Shown here: one piece after another, positions 1-11,847 of the stretch | How positions within the stretch are numbered: the first letter of the stretch is position 1 | How the letters are laid out: each line of letters begins with the position of its first letter | Origin: Papilionanthe hookeriana x Papilionanthe teres | Lineage: Eukaryota; Streptophyta; Magnoliopsida; Asparagales; Orchidaceae | Length of the DNA stretch: 64,000 nucleotides | NCBI GenBank assembly: GCA_022702705.1 | Contig: CM040430.1 | Location: forward strand, 83,534,227 to 83,598,226 | Direction: 5' to 3' | The notes under the pieces: model-generated | Databases searched by the model: none | Told to the model about the DNA's origin: nothing | Seen by the model: the letters and a program-made list of their open reading frames with translations, nothing else | Made by a program: the position numbers and the translations under genes

Positions 1-322
1 TGAAGTGTCACTGTTTTTGGGTGGATTTTCGACTCGGAAATTGAACTCTGTAAATGGGGATTAGGGCGAAGGAACACCGGGAATCAGCTGCTGCAGGTTA
101 GGAGAAGGTCTGGAGCAATTTTGGCGAGTTTCCTTAAGGTCTTGTTCTTCTCCTTATTTGGCCGAGAGGTGGTGGTGTTTAAATAGGCATGGCTGGAGAG
201 CTTCCCAGGGGGTTTAAAGGCTGGGATCAGCTGCTCAAGGGAGGAGGAGAACAGCTCCAGTGGCCATTTGGGTTGGGACAGCTCAGCAGTGGGAATTGAA
301 AATTTTGGCTCACATGGGTGCT
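1..322 (-). repeat. E0 3' LTR, portion left of the E1 insertion
   Basis: This interior LTR segment matches about 62690-62990 of the E0 5' LTR and stops exactly at the E1 border. It contains the TATA-like GTTTAAATAG at 177-186 (plus-strand reading). The rest of this LTR lies beyond the left edge. Confidence 0.85.
318..322. repeat. Target site duplication GTGCT, left of E1
   Basis: GTGCT directly precedes the TGTCGGCA terminus of E1 and is repeated at 14873-14877 directly after the other terminus. Five base pairs is the usual Ty3/gypsy integrase duplication. Confidence 0.9.
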
Positions 323-2384
323 TGTCGGCATATTTTTAGGTTGTGTGTTTTGAAAAAGGGGGTCACCTAACAGAAATTGTGCGGTGAATTTTTAATTTAA
401 TTTAAATAAATAATTTTGAAAAGTAGTATTTGATTTTAAAAATAATTTTAAATTTGAAGGTTTTAAGATATGAGATCAAGCGATCTCACATCCCGAATAG
501 TTTATATAAACGAGCACCGCACCACAAGCCAGTGTATCTTTCCCTAAGGATAGACACACTTTGCTTGATGGTGGGGCTCGATTAAATAAACTAGAAGATT
601 TGTGACATCCGTTTGGTCCGCGAACCAATTTTATAAGCCGACAAATTCCCCGCTAATATGAAAGCATTAGACGGGGTTTATATTACTCAGGTTCTTTAAA
701 ATTCCCTATAAGGGCAAGCCCCTATAGTTAATTACATCTTAAGTGACGGGAATCACCTAAGAAAACTCTCGATAATAATCGATAATTCGCTCTCGAGAAT
801 TTCAAAGTTTAAGTTCTCAAAGGATTGAAGTTTGGAATTTCAATAGGGAATGAATCAAATTTGGAACATTTTATTTTGGGAATCCAAAGGGAGAAAGGTA
901 GGAGAAATCACAGATTTGAAGCGAACTTTGGTAATTTCCCGACTATCCTATTGTTTGTTTAAATGTTTTGATTTTGTCAATTTTAATTAATTGGGACTTA
1001 TATTTATATGATAGAATCATACAAATAGCCTCGAAGATGTGAGGGTTTATGTCGTATCAGACGACTACCTCGGAATCCTAAGACCGGTTAGGGATTAATT
1101 TGCAATGCAAATGCCTAACGAAGAGTTGAGGATTTATGTTGCACTAGGCAAACTACCTCGAAGTCCTATGGCTTTGTTGTTTAATTCTAGGAAAGTTTCT
1201 TTGAAGTAGACTCGAGTTTTTGCGATGACGATGGCCGTGCTGCCCACCATGCTCCGAGCTCCTTGTTGTTGCAGAGGTTTAGTTTTAGAAATCATAAATC
1301 AGGGGATGAGAAAAGTGTTTTGGTTTAGAGAAAATCTTAATTTCCAAGTGTTTTTTTATGTTTTAATTAAAACAAATCTTAAAGTTGATTATAACGACAC
1401 CGGTTAAGATCCCGCGGTTCCATCCTTCCGGCATCATTATTTTTATCGGATTCACTTAGTCCGGATGAATTTGCTAAACTCAACTGAATGAGTTCCACAC
1501 TTTCATTTAGACCAGTGGGAAATCCCGTTAGCAACACGTAGGTTACATCATCCGAGGTATTCCCGATCATCCAACGGGACGTTTTAATTTAATTGTAATT
1601 GTAGTTTTGTGTTACGTTTGTGATTAAATTTTGAGTTGTTTTATATTTTGAAATGTTGTGGCGGTGAATTTTATCTTGCAATAATTTTTAACTTAGTTTT
1701 GGTTTCGGTTTTAGGGACTATCCTAAAGGTGTGGGTTTTCATGCAACGGTTGTTTATCATGCGGGAAAAGTAAGTGCAATGCGATTAAATAAATTGCGAT
1801 AATGTAAATTGCAGAAAGCAAATTGCAATAAAATAAAAGCGTACACGGAGGGTCTTCCCGTCATCCCAAGTTGCACTTAAAACACAATTAGAATATTTAA
1901 GCAAGTTCTTAGGTAAAGGCTAAGGGAAGGGTTATGGTTTTCTACCAAATTCCTAATCACTATGGCTAGTCATCTCCTATGACGTCTAGGTTCTTTGTGT
2001 TTTGGTTTAAGGACGATTTTCTTCATCAAAGAACAATTAAGTCCAATTGTTCTTATAAATGTCCTATCATATTGAGGAAGTGCTTAAGAATAATCTTAAA
2101 CATCTTTTCGATATTTCTAGGATTGTTTTAAGTCCGAATGGGTTTAGTTATGCAAATGAATTAATCGTCCGAGAATTCGAGTTTTGTTGTTATCTTACTC
2201 GAGTGAACTAGGACATTTGAATATCCTATAAGTGAAGTAACATTTCATTTAATGTTCTGTTTAGGAGTTATAATAACCAAAGCTTTCGAGGGTAAATTGG
2301 TATTGAATGATTTGATTTAAGTTAATGGGTTTAAATTTGGAATAGTGTTCAAGTTGCTTTATATTTAATTTATTTCTGTTTTAG

Positions 2385-2650
2385 GTGATGTTATTTAATT
2401 TAATTTAATTTAATTGAGTTTTAATTTTAATTTAATTTAATTTAATTCAATTTAGTTTGGTTTGATGTTACATTAAATTAATTTGATTTGATTTAATTTT
2501 AATTTAATTTGATTTAATTTAATTTAATTTTTAATTTAAATTAACTTAATTTAATTTTTAATTTAATTTAATTTAATTTAATTTTTAATTCAATTTAATT
2601 TACTTAATTTAATTTAATTTTTAATTTAATTTTATTTTTAATTTAATTGA
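2385..2650. repeat. TTTAA-type AT-rich microsatellite tract in the E1 LTR
   Basis: Degenerate runs of TTTAA/TTTTAA units cover this stretch. Tracts of different length and unit order occupy the same LTR position in the other copies, as expected for replication slippage. Confidence 0.85.
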
Positions 2651-4435
2651 AATTTTTAAAAGAGTTTAATAATTTAATTTTAGTTTAATGATTATTAAAT
2701 TTGAGTTATCATTTTAATTAAGAATTGAATATTAATGAGATAATTAATTTAGGGATTTTTTACATTAAAGAATAAATCTCCTCCTAAAAAATATCCCTAT
2801 TTTAATAATTCGATTTTATTATTCTTCCAAATTTAATCAATTATTTAATTAAGGTTTAATTATTTTAAAATTGTTTAATGGGTTTCTACCCTTTAATTAT
2901 TTAAATTTCAATCATCCAAATCAGATTAGGATCAAATGTTTTACTTATTAATTTTTTTATTAAACCTAAAGTTTTAATTAAGGATTAAAAATTTTAATTA
3001 CCACTTTACCCTTTAAGCTTAATAATTTCATAACTCACTAAATTGAACTCAAATGAACTTGAAATTTTTATGTGACTTCACTCATATGTCAATAAAGACA
3101 TGAGAGGAGAAAATGTGATTTTTCTGTATTTAATTTATTTATATAATTATTTTTGGTAGAAAATAGAGATTTCCAAGGAAAATTTAATAACATGACCAAG
3201 GGAAAGTTTTTGTCCTTAAGAAAATTAGAGGACATTCCTAATGACCAGAGGACCACTTGGACCAATTTTGGTGATTTTTTGAATTATATTATTTTTATTA
3301 TAATTATTTTAAGTTTTGGAATATTAATTAATTTAAAAATAAAATAAATGTTGAAAAATGAATTTTATATTTTTTAAAAATCTCTCTGATATCAAGGAAA
3401 TCAGAGAAGCAAATTTGGCAATTTTGTGATTTTTCTATGATTTATTATAATTATTTTAGTGCAAATGCTAGAAAATATATTTTTTTTAATTTTAAAATTA
3501 CCTTAAAGCTTTAAAATTTAATATCTCACTAAATAGACCTAAGAAAAATATGGGGTTTGTTCCTAAGTGATTAAAATTCAAAATTTGACATTTTGGTGAA
3601 TTTTATTATTTTTGTGATTTTTATTATTTTTTAATTATTAAAAATATTAAAATAATATTAAAAATTAACTTTTTTAGAAAATTGAAATTTTAATTTTCTT
3701 AGATTCCCCTAATATCAGAGAGGCTTCAAAACCAATTTGGTGAATTTTTGAAAGGTATTTTGAAAGTTATGAATTTTTAAAGTTTAAAATGACTAAGTGG
3801 CTTAATCAACCCAATTAGTGGGGCTAACCAAGTCCAATTGACCTCAAATTTTTATGGTAGGCTCCTCTGATCCTAAAGGTCAGTGGAGAATTGATTTAAA
3901 GTCAATTTGATGTATGGTTAGCTCTAATTAATTAGAGACCTATTTTGAGTGTTTAAGCCAATTAGGGCTGTTTTAAATGAACTAACTCAAAACCTATTTT
4001 TCCTAGGGTCCTCTAGTCATAAGGAACATCACCAAATTTTCCTAGAATTTATTTCACAACATGCTATTTATTGGAATTAAAATACTCAAAACGAGTAACA
4101 TGAATTTGAAAAATCAATAACTTTTCATAGGGATTGCCTCGACTTTGGAAAATTCGGGGAATGTTCCCAAATTCGGAGGCTTCGAAAGCCCTAAGGTCTC
4201 ATGCCATGGTGAATTGTATACATGCATGGAGAATTAAAAGTATGCGAGAGAGTAAATAAATTATAAAAAATAAAATACTTGATGAAATTAAATGATTTCT
4301 TTTCCACATTATTCTCCTCTGTTCACTGAGCAAGAGGGTATTTTTATTTTATTTTTCTGATTTTTCTACACAAAGTTATAAATTTTTGAAGTTTAGGGAA
4401 TTAAATAAATCAAAAAATACCCTAATTTTCTATTT

Positions 4436-4640
4436 ATCCACGCGGCGACGCGTCAACCTCGGCAGCTCCGAAACGCCGCGTGTCGCGCTCCCATTCGACA
4501 CCGCCATCCGACTCGGCGCTCCCGGGGCCCGCCGTATCGTTCCGTCTTCCGATCCGACGTGATCCGGCCGTCCGTCCGCGCGTGTATTAAATGAACGGCA
4601 TCCGTTCATCGTCCGCAAGTGTCCTCGCCGAGAGCCGTCC
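4436..4640. other. CpG-rich island inside the E1 LTR
   Basis: An abrupt CpG-dense block of about 200 bp lies within otherwise AT-rich LTR, about 0.6-0.8 kb downstream of the TATA box in element sense. It includes a perfect inverted repeat at 4591-4609 (ATGAACGG, 3-nt loop, CCGTTCAT). Matching islands lie at 21336-21545, 41836-42030 and 62070-62285. Confidence 0.7.
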
Positions 4641-4800
4641 ACACTAAATCCCTAATATCTCACTCGATACTCAATGGATTTTCATGTTCTTATGCTCTAT
4701 GGATTCGTCTTGAAGAGACGAACACATCTATACGGTTATCATGCATTGAAATTAAAGCATTTGAAATGGAGAATCTCTAGAAGCTCGGGATGAAGAATTA

Positions 4801-4815
4801 GCTCATACCTTTGCT
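4801..4815 (-). promoter_or_regulatory. Splice-donor-like site in the E1 LTR
   Basis: On the minus strand this reads GCAAAG|GTATGAGC with the exon ending at 4809, a strong match to the plant 5' splice consensus. It is conserved in the other LTRs about 420 nt downstream of the TATA box. Splicing itself is inferred. Confidence 0.5.
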
Positions 4816-5232
4816 CGGAGAAGTGTGGCTTCGATGCGAGAGTTGTTGCACCTTCGATTGGATCCCGGCGAGCTCCAAATGAAGTCTCCTGGTCGCAGTG
4901 AATTGTCTAGGTGTGATTTCGACCAAGCTCGATCACAAAGCTTGGAGAGTCTGGAGCAATTGGGTGGCTCGGAGATGGGGCTTTTGCTGGTGGACACCTT
5001 CCCTTGGTGCGGTGAAGGTGTAGAACCAATCAATTTGGGGATTGGCTCGCCTGTGGAGAAGTGTCCTGGTTTTGGGTGGAATTTCGGTCGAGAAATTGGG
5101 TTTTGTCGGTGGGGATTAGAGGCGAATTGACATCGGGGATCAATCGCTCTAAGGGTGGAGAAGGTTTGGAACAATTTTGGCGAGTTTCGGCAAGGTTTGT
5201 GCAACTCTTCTCTCTTGGCCGTGAGGGGTGGA

Positions 5233-5242
5233 GTTTAAATAG
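5233..5242 (-). promoter_or_regulatory. TATA-like box in the E1 3' LTR
   Basis: CTATTTAAAC on the minus strand, conserved at the equivalent place in the other LTRs. It lies about 2.35 kb from the U3 end of the LTR. Confidence 0.6.
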
Positions 5243-7595
5243 GAGAGGGTGGAGGGCCTCCCGGGAGAGTTAGGGCTTGGGATCGAGCTGCTTTTGGCAA
5301 GAGAAGAACAGCCTCCGATGGCCGCTGGGGATGGGGCGGCTCGGCGGATGAGAATTCCAAGTTGGGCTCACATGTGAGCTCTCGGCCATGGTGTTTTCCG
5401 GCGGCTCGGTGGTGAGCCGGCCGAGCATTAGTCACCATCTTGTTCGAGGTGGGTCGGGGTCGGGGTTTGGTGCATTCGATTGAGGTTTGACATGTGTAAA
5501 GGGTTTGATTTAGATGGAATGGGGGAGGAGCTAATTTTAAGTCTAAATGGGTCAACCCACCCATTTGGGCTTGGTGCACCCCTCGAGGTGGCTTTGGATG
5601 CTGTGGGGGATCAAAGGGATCAGCTGGTTTGGCATGGAGAAGTCTCCATCCAAATATATTTGGATTAAATTTAAGTTTAGGTGAAACATGATTAAGGCTA
5701 ATGAGCTTTAGGGATTAAGGAAAGCCCTCCCTCTTCTTACCCAATATGGCATGGTGGAGTGTCCAAAGCTCTCATGGCTCACATGTGGCTCATGCATGGC
5801 TTCATGGCTCACCTTTGGCTTGGCAAAAAGTTTGGTCGATTTCATGAAAATGGATTTTAGGAATTTTTGGTAATTTGAAGGAAATTTGTATGAAACTTGA
5901 TTTGGAATTATTTGATGATGAATTTAGGACTTAGGTAATGGCTTTAATTAAGTGGATGACAAATGGAGATGTCATGTGGGCTTTAGGATAGATTTTGGGC
6001 CTTTTGAAATGGTTTTAGATGGGCTTTTAAGATGGTTTAGGAAAGTGGGCTTTTGGATTTTAAAATGGATTTTGGGATGAAATTTTGTAAAGAGGTTGGG
6101 CTAAATAATTGTTGGGTTTAGCTCATGGATGTATCATGAGTGACTTGAAGCAAATTGGGAGTGATTTGGGTTTGAATTGGGTTGAATTTGGGCTCTTTTG
6201 GTGAATGGGCCAATATAGGTCCAAGTGGGCCAAGTTGGGCCAATGTTGGGCTAGGGTTGAAATTGATGTAAAATCAATGTTGAGAAATGTTTATGGGAGT
6301 GTTTCAAGAGGTTTTACCTTTGGTTGGGCTTTGATTTTGGGGTTTGGGCCCATTTGGGTTAGGTTTGAGTTTAGGTCGAAATTGGGCCTTTTAGCTTTGG
6401 GTTGAATTTGAGTGGGGTTTGGGTCTAAATTTTGGGCAAATCATGTTAGTGTTTTATTTGTGGGAATGTTAAGGAAGATTTAGAAAAGGTTTGGGGTTAA
6501 TTGGAGTTGAATTGGGTGAGTTTGGGTTAGGTTTGGGTCATGGGTCCAAATTGGGCTTTAAGGCCAAAAGTGAAATTGGATCCAAATGTCAATCAAATTG
6601 GACTTGGATTTGGTCTAGATTGGTGTTGGGAATGTTGAATTGAAGTTTAGAACTGAATTGGACCAGAATTTGGGTCAATTGGGTAGGTTTGGTTTGACAT
6701 TGGGTTCACTTTGGGTTAAAATGGGTCAAATTGGGGGTTTTGACAAAAGTAGGGTAAATTGACAAAATTGGCCCATGGTGTAGTTGGACAAAATTAAATT
6801 GGGAATATTTGAGATTTTCTGGAATTTTCTAGGAATTTTCTGAATTTTTGGATTTTTGGGTCAAGAGGGGTATTTTGGGTATTTGGAGGGTATTGGGAGG
6901 TTTTCTTGGAATTTTTGGTATTTTTGGGTATGGATGATCAATTTGAGTAATGTGGAAATGTTTAAGATCAATTTTGAGGAATTTTGGGTGATTTAGGAAA
7001 TTTTGAAAAATTTGGGTAATTTCGAGGGCTTTGGGTAGAATTTAGCGGGTGTAGGGTCCCGGGGTCAAAAATTGAAAATTTGGGAAATTGAAGATTGGGT
7101 GGATGTAAGTGGAGTGAAATCATTTTGGTTGAGCCATGAAGCCATATCAAGCCCACATGAGCCATGAAGGGACCCATTTGAGGCATTCAGCTATGTTGTT
7201 CCTAACCCTCTTAGCCAAGGGCTTAGGGGTTAAGGAACATCCATGTGAATCACCTACATGAGTCAGGAGGTCAAGTTAGGTATTGGTGTGTGAAAGTGTA
7301 GTGTATATGTGTAATGTGTGTGTAAGTCAGCCCCTTCACCAGACCAGGCCACCCAGGGCAGTCCTAAGGCCAAAGAGTCCTATAGGAACTCATCCTTAAA
7401 CTTCCGCATTTGATTTCGACCCTCTAGGTGATTAGGGGTCTATAGTCAAGTTTGTGGAGTTTGCGGGGAGTTAAGAAGTGGTTTGAATTTCTAAAAGGTG
7501 GGTCCCGATTCTAGTCCTCTAAGATAGTCGAAGGAAAAGCCTAAGGCTAGATCCTAGATACTAAAGAGAAGACCTCATCAAAAATGAGGTCAGCA

Positions 7596-7614
7596 AATGG
7601 ACCCCCGATAGGTG
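7596..7614 (-). promoter_or_regulatory. PPT-like tract of E1
   Basis: Directly outside the LTR terminus, the minus strand reads CACCTATCGGGGGTCCATT followed by TGCTGACC. The G-run beside the LTR is the best candidate for the plus-strand primer (polypurine tract). Confidence 0.6.
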
Positions 7615-8087
7615 TGGTGAGTGACGGAGCACACCGCGCGTATTGGCGTTGACCGAAGCGATCAACAAAACCAACACGAGATGTCCAAGTGACGAACTTA
7701 GGACGAAGTAGAAGAGTTTCCGTCGGGGAGTAGCAAGTATATCTACGAAGCCGGAGATTTCCTGAACTCTCGCTGGGGAAAGGAAAAGGAGGTGAATCCC
7801 AAATCACATGATGCGGGGAATTTAGATTTAGATTTTATTTTGTTTCAATTTAAGTTTTGATGTGTGAGCTTAGATTTTAGTTTGGAGTTTTAATTTAGAT
7901 TGAAGTTTTGTCGAAATTAATTTGAAGGGATTTGATTTGAAATGAAAATTGGAATTCGAGGTTTTAGATGTAACATCTTCAACCTCGAAAGAAAATTGAA
8001 TTGATCGGATTGAATCATTGCAATGAGGAGAGATCTCGGAGCAATGCGGTATTGGATGTAAAATCCTTAACCTCGAGAGTTTGATTT
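7615..8087 (-). other. E1 3' UTR, unique part between PPT and satellite
   Basis: Non-coding stretch, alignable with 24531-25000 in E2 and, more weakly, 45008-45340 in E0. It carries a short inverted repeat near 7608-7638 and no supported ORF. Confidence 0.6.
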
Positions 8088-9425
8088 TGATGTATTTCAT
8101 CGTAATAGGGAAAGAATCCTAAAGCGATGCGGTCTCGGATGTAAAATCCTCGACCCAAAAGTTTGATTTTGATGTATTTCGGTGCAATAGGGAAAGAATC
8201 CTAAAGCAGTGCAGTCTTGGATGTAAAATTCTTGACCCAAAAATTTGATTTTGATGTATTTCAGTGTAATAGGGAAAGAATCCTAAAGCAGTGCAGCCTT
8301 GGATGTAAAATCCTCGACCCAAAAGTTTGAATTTGATGTATTTCAATGCAATAGGGAAAGAATCCTAAAGCAGTGCAGTCTTGGATGTAAAATCCTCGAC
8401 CCAAAAGTTTGAATTTGATGTATTTCGGTGCAATAGGGAAAGAATCCTAAAGCGAGTGCGGTCTTGGATGTAAAATCCTCGACCCGAAAAGTTTGAATTT
8501 GATGTATTTCGGTGCGATAGGGAAAGAATCCTAAAGCGAGTGCGGTCTTGGATGTAAAATCCTCGACCCAAAAAGTTTGAATTTAATGTATTTCGGTGCA
8601 ATAGGGAAAGAATCCTAAAGCGATGCGAGTCTTGGATGTAAAATCCTCGACCCAAAAAATTTGATTTTGATGTATTTCGGTGACGATAGGAAAGAATCCT
8701 AAAGCGAGTGCGGTCTTGGATGTAAAATCCTCGACCCAAAAAATTTGATTTTGATGTATTTCGGTGCAATAGGAAAGAATCCTAAAGCGATTGCAATCTT
8801 GGATGTAAAATCCTCGACCCAAAAGTTTGAATTTGATGTATTTCGGTGCTGATAGGGAAAGAATCCTAAAGCGAGTGCGGTCTTGGATGTAAAATCCTCG
8901 ACCCAAAAAGTTTGAATTTGAAGTATTTCGGTGCAATAGGGAAAGAATCCTAAAGCGAGTGCGGTCTTGGATGTAAAATCATCGACCCAAAAAGTTTGAA
9001 TTTGATGTATTTCGGTGCGATAGGGAAAGAATCCTAAAGCGATGCGGTCTTGGATGTAAAATCCTCTACCCGAAAAATTTGATTTTGATGTATTTCGGTG
9101 CAATAGGGAAAGAATCCTAAAGCGATGCGAGTCTTGGATGTAAAATCCTCGACCCAAAAGTTTGAATTTGATGTATTTCGGTGCGATAGGGAAAGAATCC
9201 TAAAGCGAGTGCGAGTCTTGGATGTAAAATCCTGGACCCAAAAAGTTTGAATTTGATGTATTTCGGTACGATAGGGAAAGAATCCTAAAGCGAGTGCGGT
9301 CTTGGATGTAAAATCCCGGACCCAAAAGTTTGAATTTGATGTATTTCAGTGCAATAGGGAAAGAATCCTAAAGCAGTGCAGTCTTGGATGTAAAATCCTT
9401 GACCCAAAAAGTTTGAATTTGATGT
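8088..9425 (-). repeat. E1 3' UTR tandem array, about 83-bp unit, about 16 copies
   Basis: Head-to-tail units begin with TGATGTATTTC and contain AATCCTAAAGC and TTGGATGTAAAATCC. Units differ mainly at two CAG positions (CAG, CGA, CGG, CGAG). Open frames across the array are by-products of a repeat with few stops. Satellite-like arrays in the 3' UTR are an established Ogre/Tat feature. Confidence 0.92.
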
Positions 9426-9870
9426 AGATTTGATTTGAGATCTGGAAGATCGAATTCAAAATTTGATTGAGATTTGAAATCTGGAAAGATTGAATTTGAG
9501 ATTTGGAAGGATGAGTTTGAACTCGATTGAAATTTGATTTAAGATTTGATTTGAAATTTGGAAGATCAAATTTGAAATTTGATCATGATTGGATTTGAAA
9601 TTTGATTGAAATTCGATTTGAAATTTGGAAAGATCAAATTTGAAATTTGTTCGAGAGTGGATTTGGAATTTGATTGAGAATTTGATTTGTGATTTGATTT
9701 AACATTTATGTTGATTTTGTTTATCTTCTAATGATTCAAATTTTATTTTATCGTTTATTTAATGTTCATGTGAATTTGGTGTTCGTCATTTTTAGATTTT
9801 TTTTTTAGGAAAGTTTTCTTTTATTCTTCTTTTTTCTTTTCGTTCTTTGTTTGAAGTTCATTTAACTTTA
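9426..9870 (-). other. E1 3' UTR, degenerate GATTTGAAATTTGGAA repeats and T-rich tract
   Basis: Short imperfect repeats of ATTTGAAATTTGGAA type run to about 9710, followed by a T-rich tract near 9795-9850. No gene is visible. E2 has the equivalent at 26320-26690. Confidence 0.6.
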
Positions 9871-10167
9871 TTGGCGTTTCCGATCAATTTGCACAAAAGA
9901 GGTGAAGGCCAAACAATGTGACATGGTCACTTTCATTCCAATCATGTTGAAGATACATCATGCAACTCGATGCGGAATACATCTCATACAATCCATGTAG
10001 ACTCAAAACGGACTATGTATGATCTTTGTTGGTCCATCCAAAGAAGCATCTGTCAAAAATCCATGTCTGAATAGTGGGGTACATGGTCAATAACATCACC
10101 TTCCAAGCCATCCTTGGTAAGGATGCCGTATGGATGTACATTGGAGGTGTGATATTTCCCATGTAAC
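9868..10167 (-). other. E1 conserved 3' UTR block just downstream of the AlkB stop
   Basis: About 300 bp alignable between all three elements (26698-27001 and 46893-47217) although the adjacent satellites differ. It is non-coding as far as I can see; a structural or packaging role is only a guess. Confidence 0.5.
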
Positions 10168-11642
10168 TCACGGCTCGTAAGGCCGGAGGTTCTCTAGCTG
10201 CGGGTACGGCTGGAAATGGTAAGGTGTCTTCACGTCATCCATTCTCCGAAAGTAACCGAGATCCGCTTCACCGGTACTCCCGGTATGCAATGCTTAGCGA
10301 TATCCGCCCGTTGCCCTTCGGTATCATGACGGAACCTACCGGTAAAGGTATCTTCACCGGCCCTCGGAACTCACCCGGGCTCGCTATCCGGAGGTCGGAT
10401 CCGAACATGATTTACACTCGTTCGGGAAAGAGGCCGTGCGAAAGGTCCGGCAAAGTCGTGGTGATCTATGTGTGGGGGTATGCGATCACCCTGTTTGTAG
10501 ATGTTGATAATGCGGTATTGGGTATGCAATCTGCTGGCGGTACCCTCCATGTTACCAATCTCTTCACCATTCTCTTGATGACTAATGGCATCGGATCGAC
10601 TTGCCCATGACGGAGTATTCCCGGTGGGTTTCCCTTCTCGTCCTCCGCAAAGTTGTAACGGCATCCGCATTGTATTGTGATTCTCCCCTTCCCCGGCATC
10701 CATCTCCGGGGTTCCGAGTATGTGTTTTCCCTCGGGCGGCTCGCTCGGCCCATTCTTTTCAAATCCCGGATACAATCCACGATTTGCTGTTGTTCATACT
10801 GCGAGAATACGTCGGTATGTAGCTCGAGGCCCTCTAGTATATTGATTCTTCTACCTTTAATTCTCTCGAAATATTCAAAGGTTTTCTTTTCGACATTCGC
10901 ATTCTCTCCAACTCGTATTCCGGAATGATCTGCAGATGGCGAGGCCTTGTGACATATTGTGGGATATACGGTTCAATCCCTTCACGTTCTCCTGCATACC
11001 TCGGCTCCTCAGGGATGATGCCTGTCGGGACATCCCCCGGGGTTGCTTCTGCAACAAGGTCATGCATTACTGGTGGTTCTATCCGGTGGCGTGGTAGCCT
11101 TCTTTCTTCTGGTCTTTGTGAGATTTCCCTGGTTCTTTACGTTATCCTAGGAGCTGGCCTCCTTTCTTCGGGTTCTCGGTGAAACGGTGTCCTTGAAGTG
11201 TACGTGCCGGCGGTAGTAAGCTGTCTCGTTGCGGCTGGTCCGCGGCTAGTTTTGTTAACATCTTACGGATACGGCGATTCTTATTTCTTCGTTGCGTTGC
11301 TTTGTGAGAGTAGCTCTCCGCACTTCTTGAATCTCCGTGGGCGCGGCGCCGACAAGCTCGCGCCTGGCCGTAGCGACTACGGACTTCATTTTCTTGTCTT
11401 CTTCGGTATTTGCTTTTCTTTTCTTCTTCTTTGGATTGGTGGCTTAGGCCACCCACTTTCATCACTTGTCCGCCGGGCGGTTCTTCTCGGTCAGCCGGGA
11501 CCCAGTCACTTTCCTCGTACTGTAGGCCTGCTGGTGCGAAATCCAAGTCAATCTTGATTATCGCTCCATCTTTCACCCTCTTTTCATCGAGTGCAAGGCT
11601 TACGCCATTCTTAAAGTTCAGGACCAACCGCCCGTTCGACAT
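10168..11642 (-). pseudogene. E1 accessory ORF: basic N-terminus plus AlkB-type 2OG-Fe(II) dioxygenase (frame-broken)
   Basis: This is the third copy of the AlkB ORF. An ATG at 11642-11640 follows an acceptor-like CGCAG. The N-terminal part (NGVSLALDEKRVKDG, then a basic QRRNKNRRIRKMLTKLA stretch) reads to about 11142, but a middle piece is in another frame. The AlkB part reads in pieces 11067-10834 and 10780-10466, including CGCRYNFAED. The HxD iron motif codons are present (HID at 10472-10464), but the frame changes around them. Several breaks coincide with CAG/CTG sites, for example near 10389 (CTCGC where CTGC is expected), so part of the damage may be consensus error. Family: ALKBH9/10-like RNA demethylases, as in E0 and E2. 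Confidence 0.82.
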
Positions 11643-11847
11643 TTCCCTGCGAAAAGACAAGGAAAAGGATCGAGGGTCGTACTAAGAACAAAAACATTAA
11701 GAAAATGTTTATTAAAGACATTCTTTTTATTATATTATTTTTTGTATTTTTCAAGTTTAACAGGAATGAAGTAGGATAAGATCAGGGAAGAGATTTTGAT
11801 TTGGAAAAGAAAACAAGGAAAACTTAATTATCATGATTTTATTTATT
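11643..11847 (-). other. E1 spacer between integrase and AlkB ORF with a splice-acceptor-like end
   Basis: Non-coding spacer. In element sense it ends CCTTTTCCTTGTCTTTTCGCAG, a pyrimidine-rich tract closing with AG at 11648-11647, immediately before the AlkB ATG. The equivalent spacers in E2 and E0 end the same way. Confidence 0.55.

Larger units (their letters stand above)
323..7595 (-). repeat. E1 3' LTR (7.27 kb)
   Basis: Full-length LTR reading TGTCGGCA...GTCAGCA on the plus strand (TGCTGAC...GCCGACA in element sense). It aligns along its whole length with 17143-24511 and 37626-45002. It holds a TTTAA-rich tract, a CpG-rich island, a conserved splice-donor-like site, a TATA box and a TGGGC-rich U3. 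No convincing protein-coding gene lies in it. Confidence 0.9.

Noticed and set aside
3153..3347. 64-codon plus-strand frame conserved in the LTRs (also 20053-20247 and 40553-40747)
   Set aside because: It starts with TTG, is on the antisense strand, is disrupted in E0, and its conservation is simply LTR similarity.
4803..5204. 133-codon frame in the LTR leader exon, running to the donor-like site
   Set aside because: The frame is not kept in the E2 LTRs (different frames at 21714-22112 and 42231-42527), so coding is not supported.
8365..9157. Long minus-strand frames with GRGFYIQD repeats (also 25259-26226)
   Set aside because: They are translations of the 83-bp satellite, change frame from unit to unit and have no start or context of a gene.
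8088..9425. CRISPR-like regular repeats
   Set aside because: Units are contiguous 83-bp satellites without unique spacers, in a plant retrotransposon 3' UTR.
11198..11557. Plus-strand frames opposite the AlkB, RT and gag ORFs (for example 27517-28023, 32023-32343, 36769-37125)
   Set aside because: They mirror minus-strand genes that have recognised domains; no plus-strand product is recognisable.
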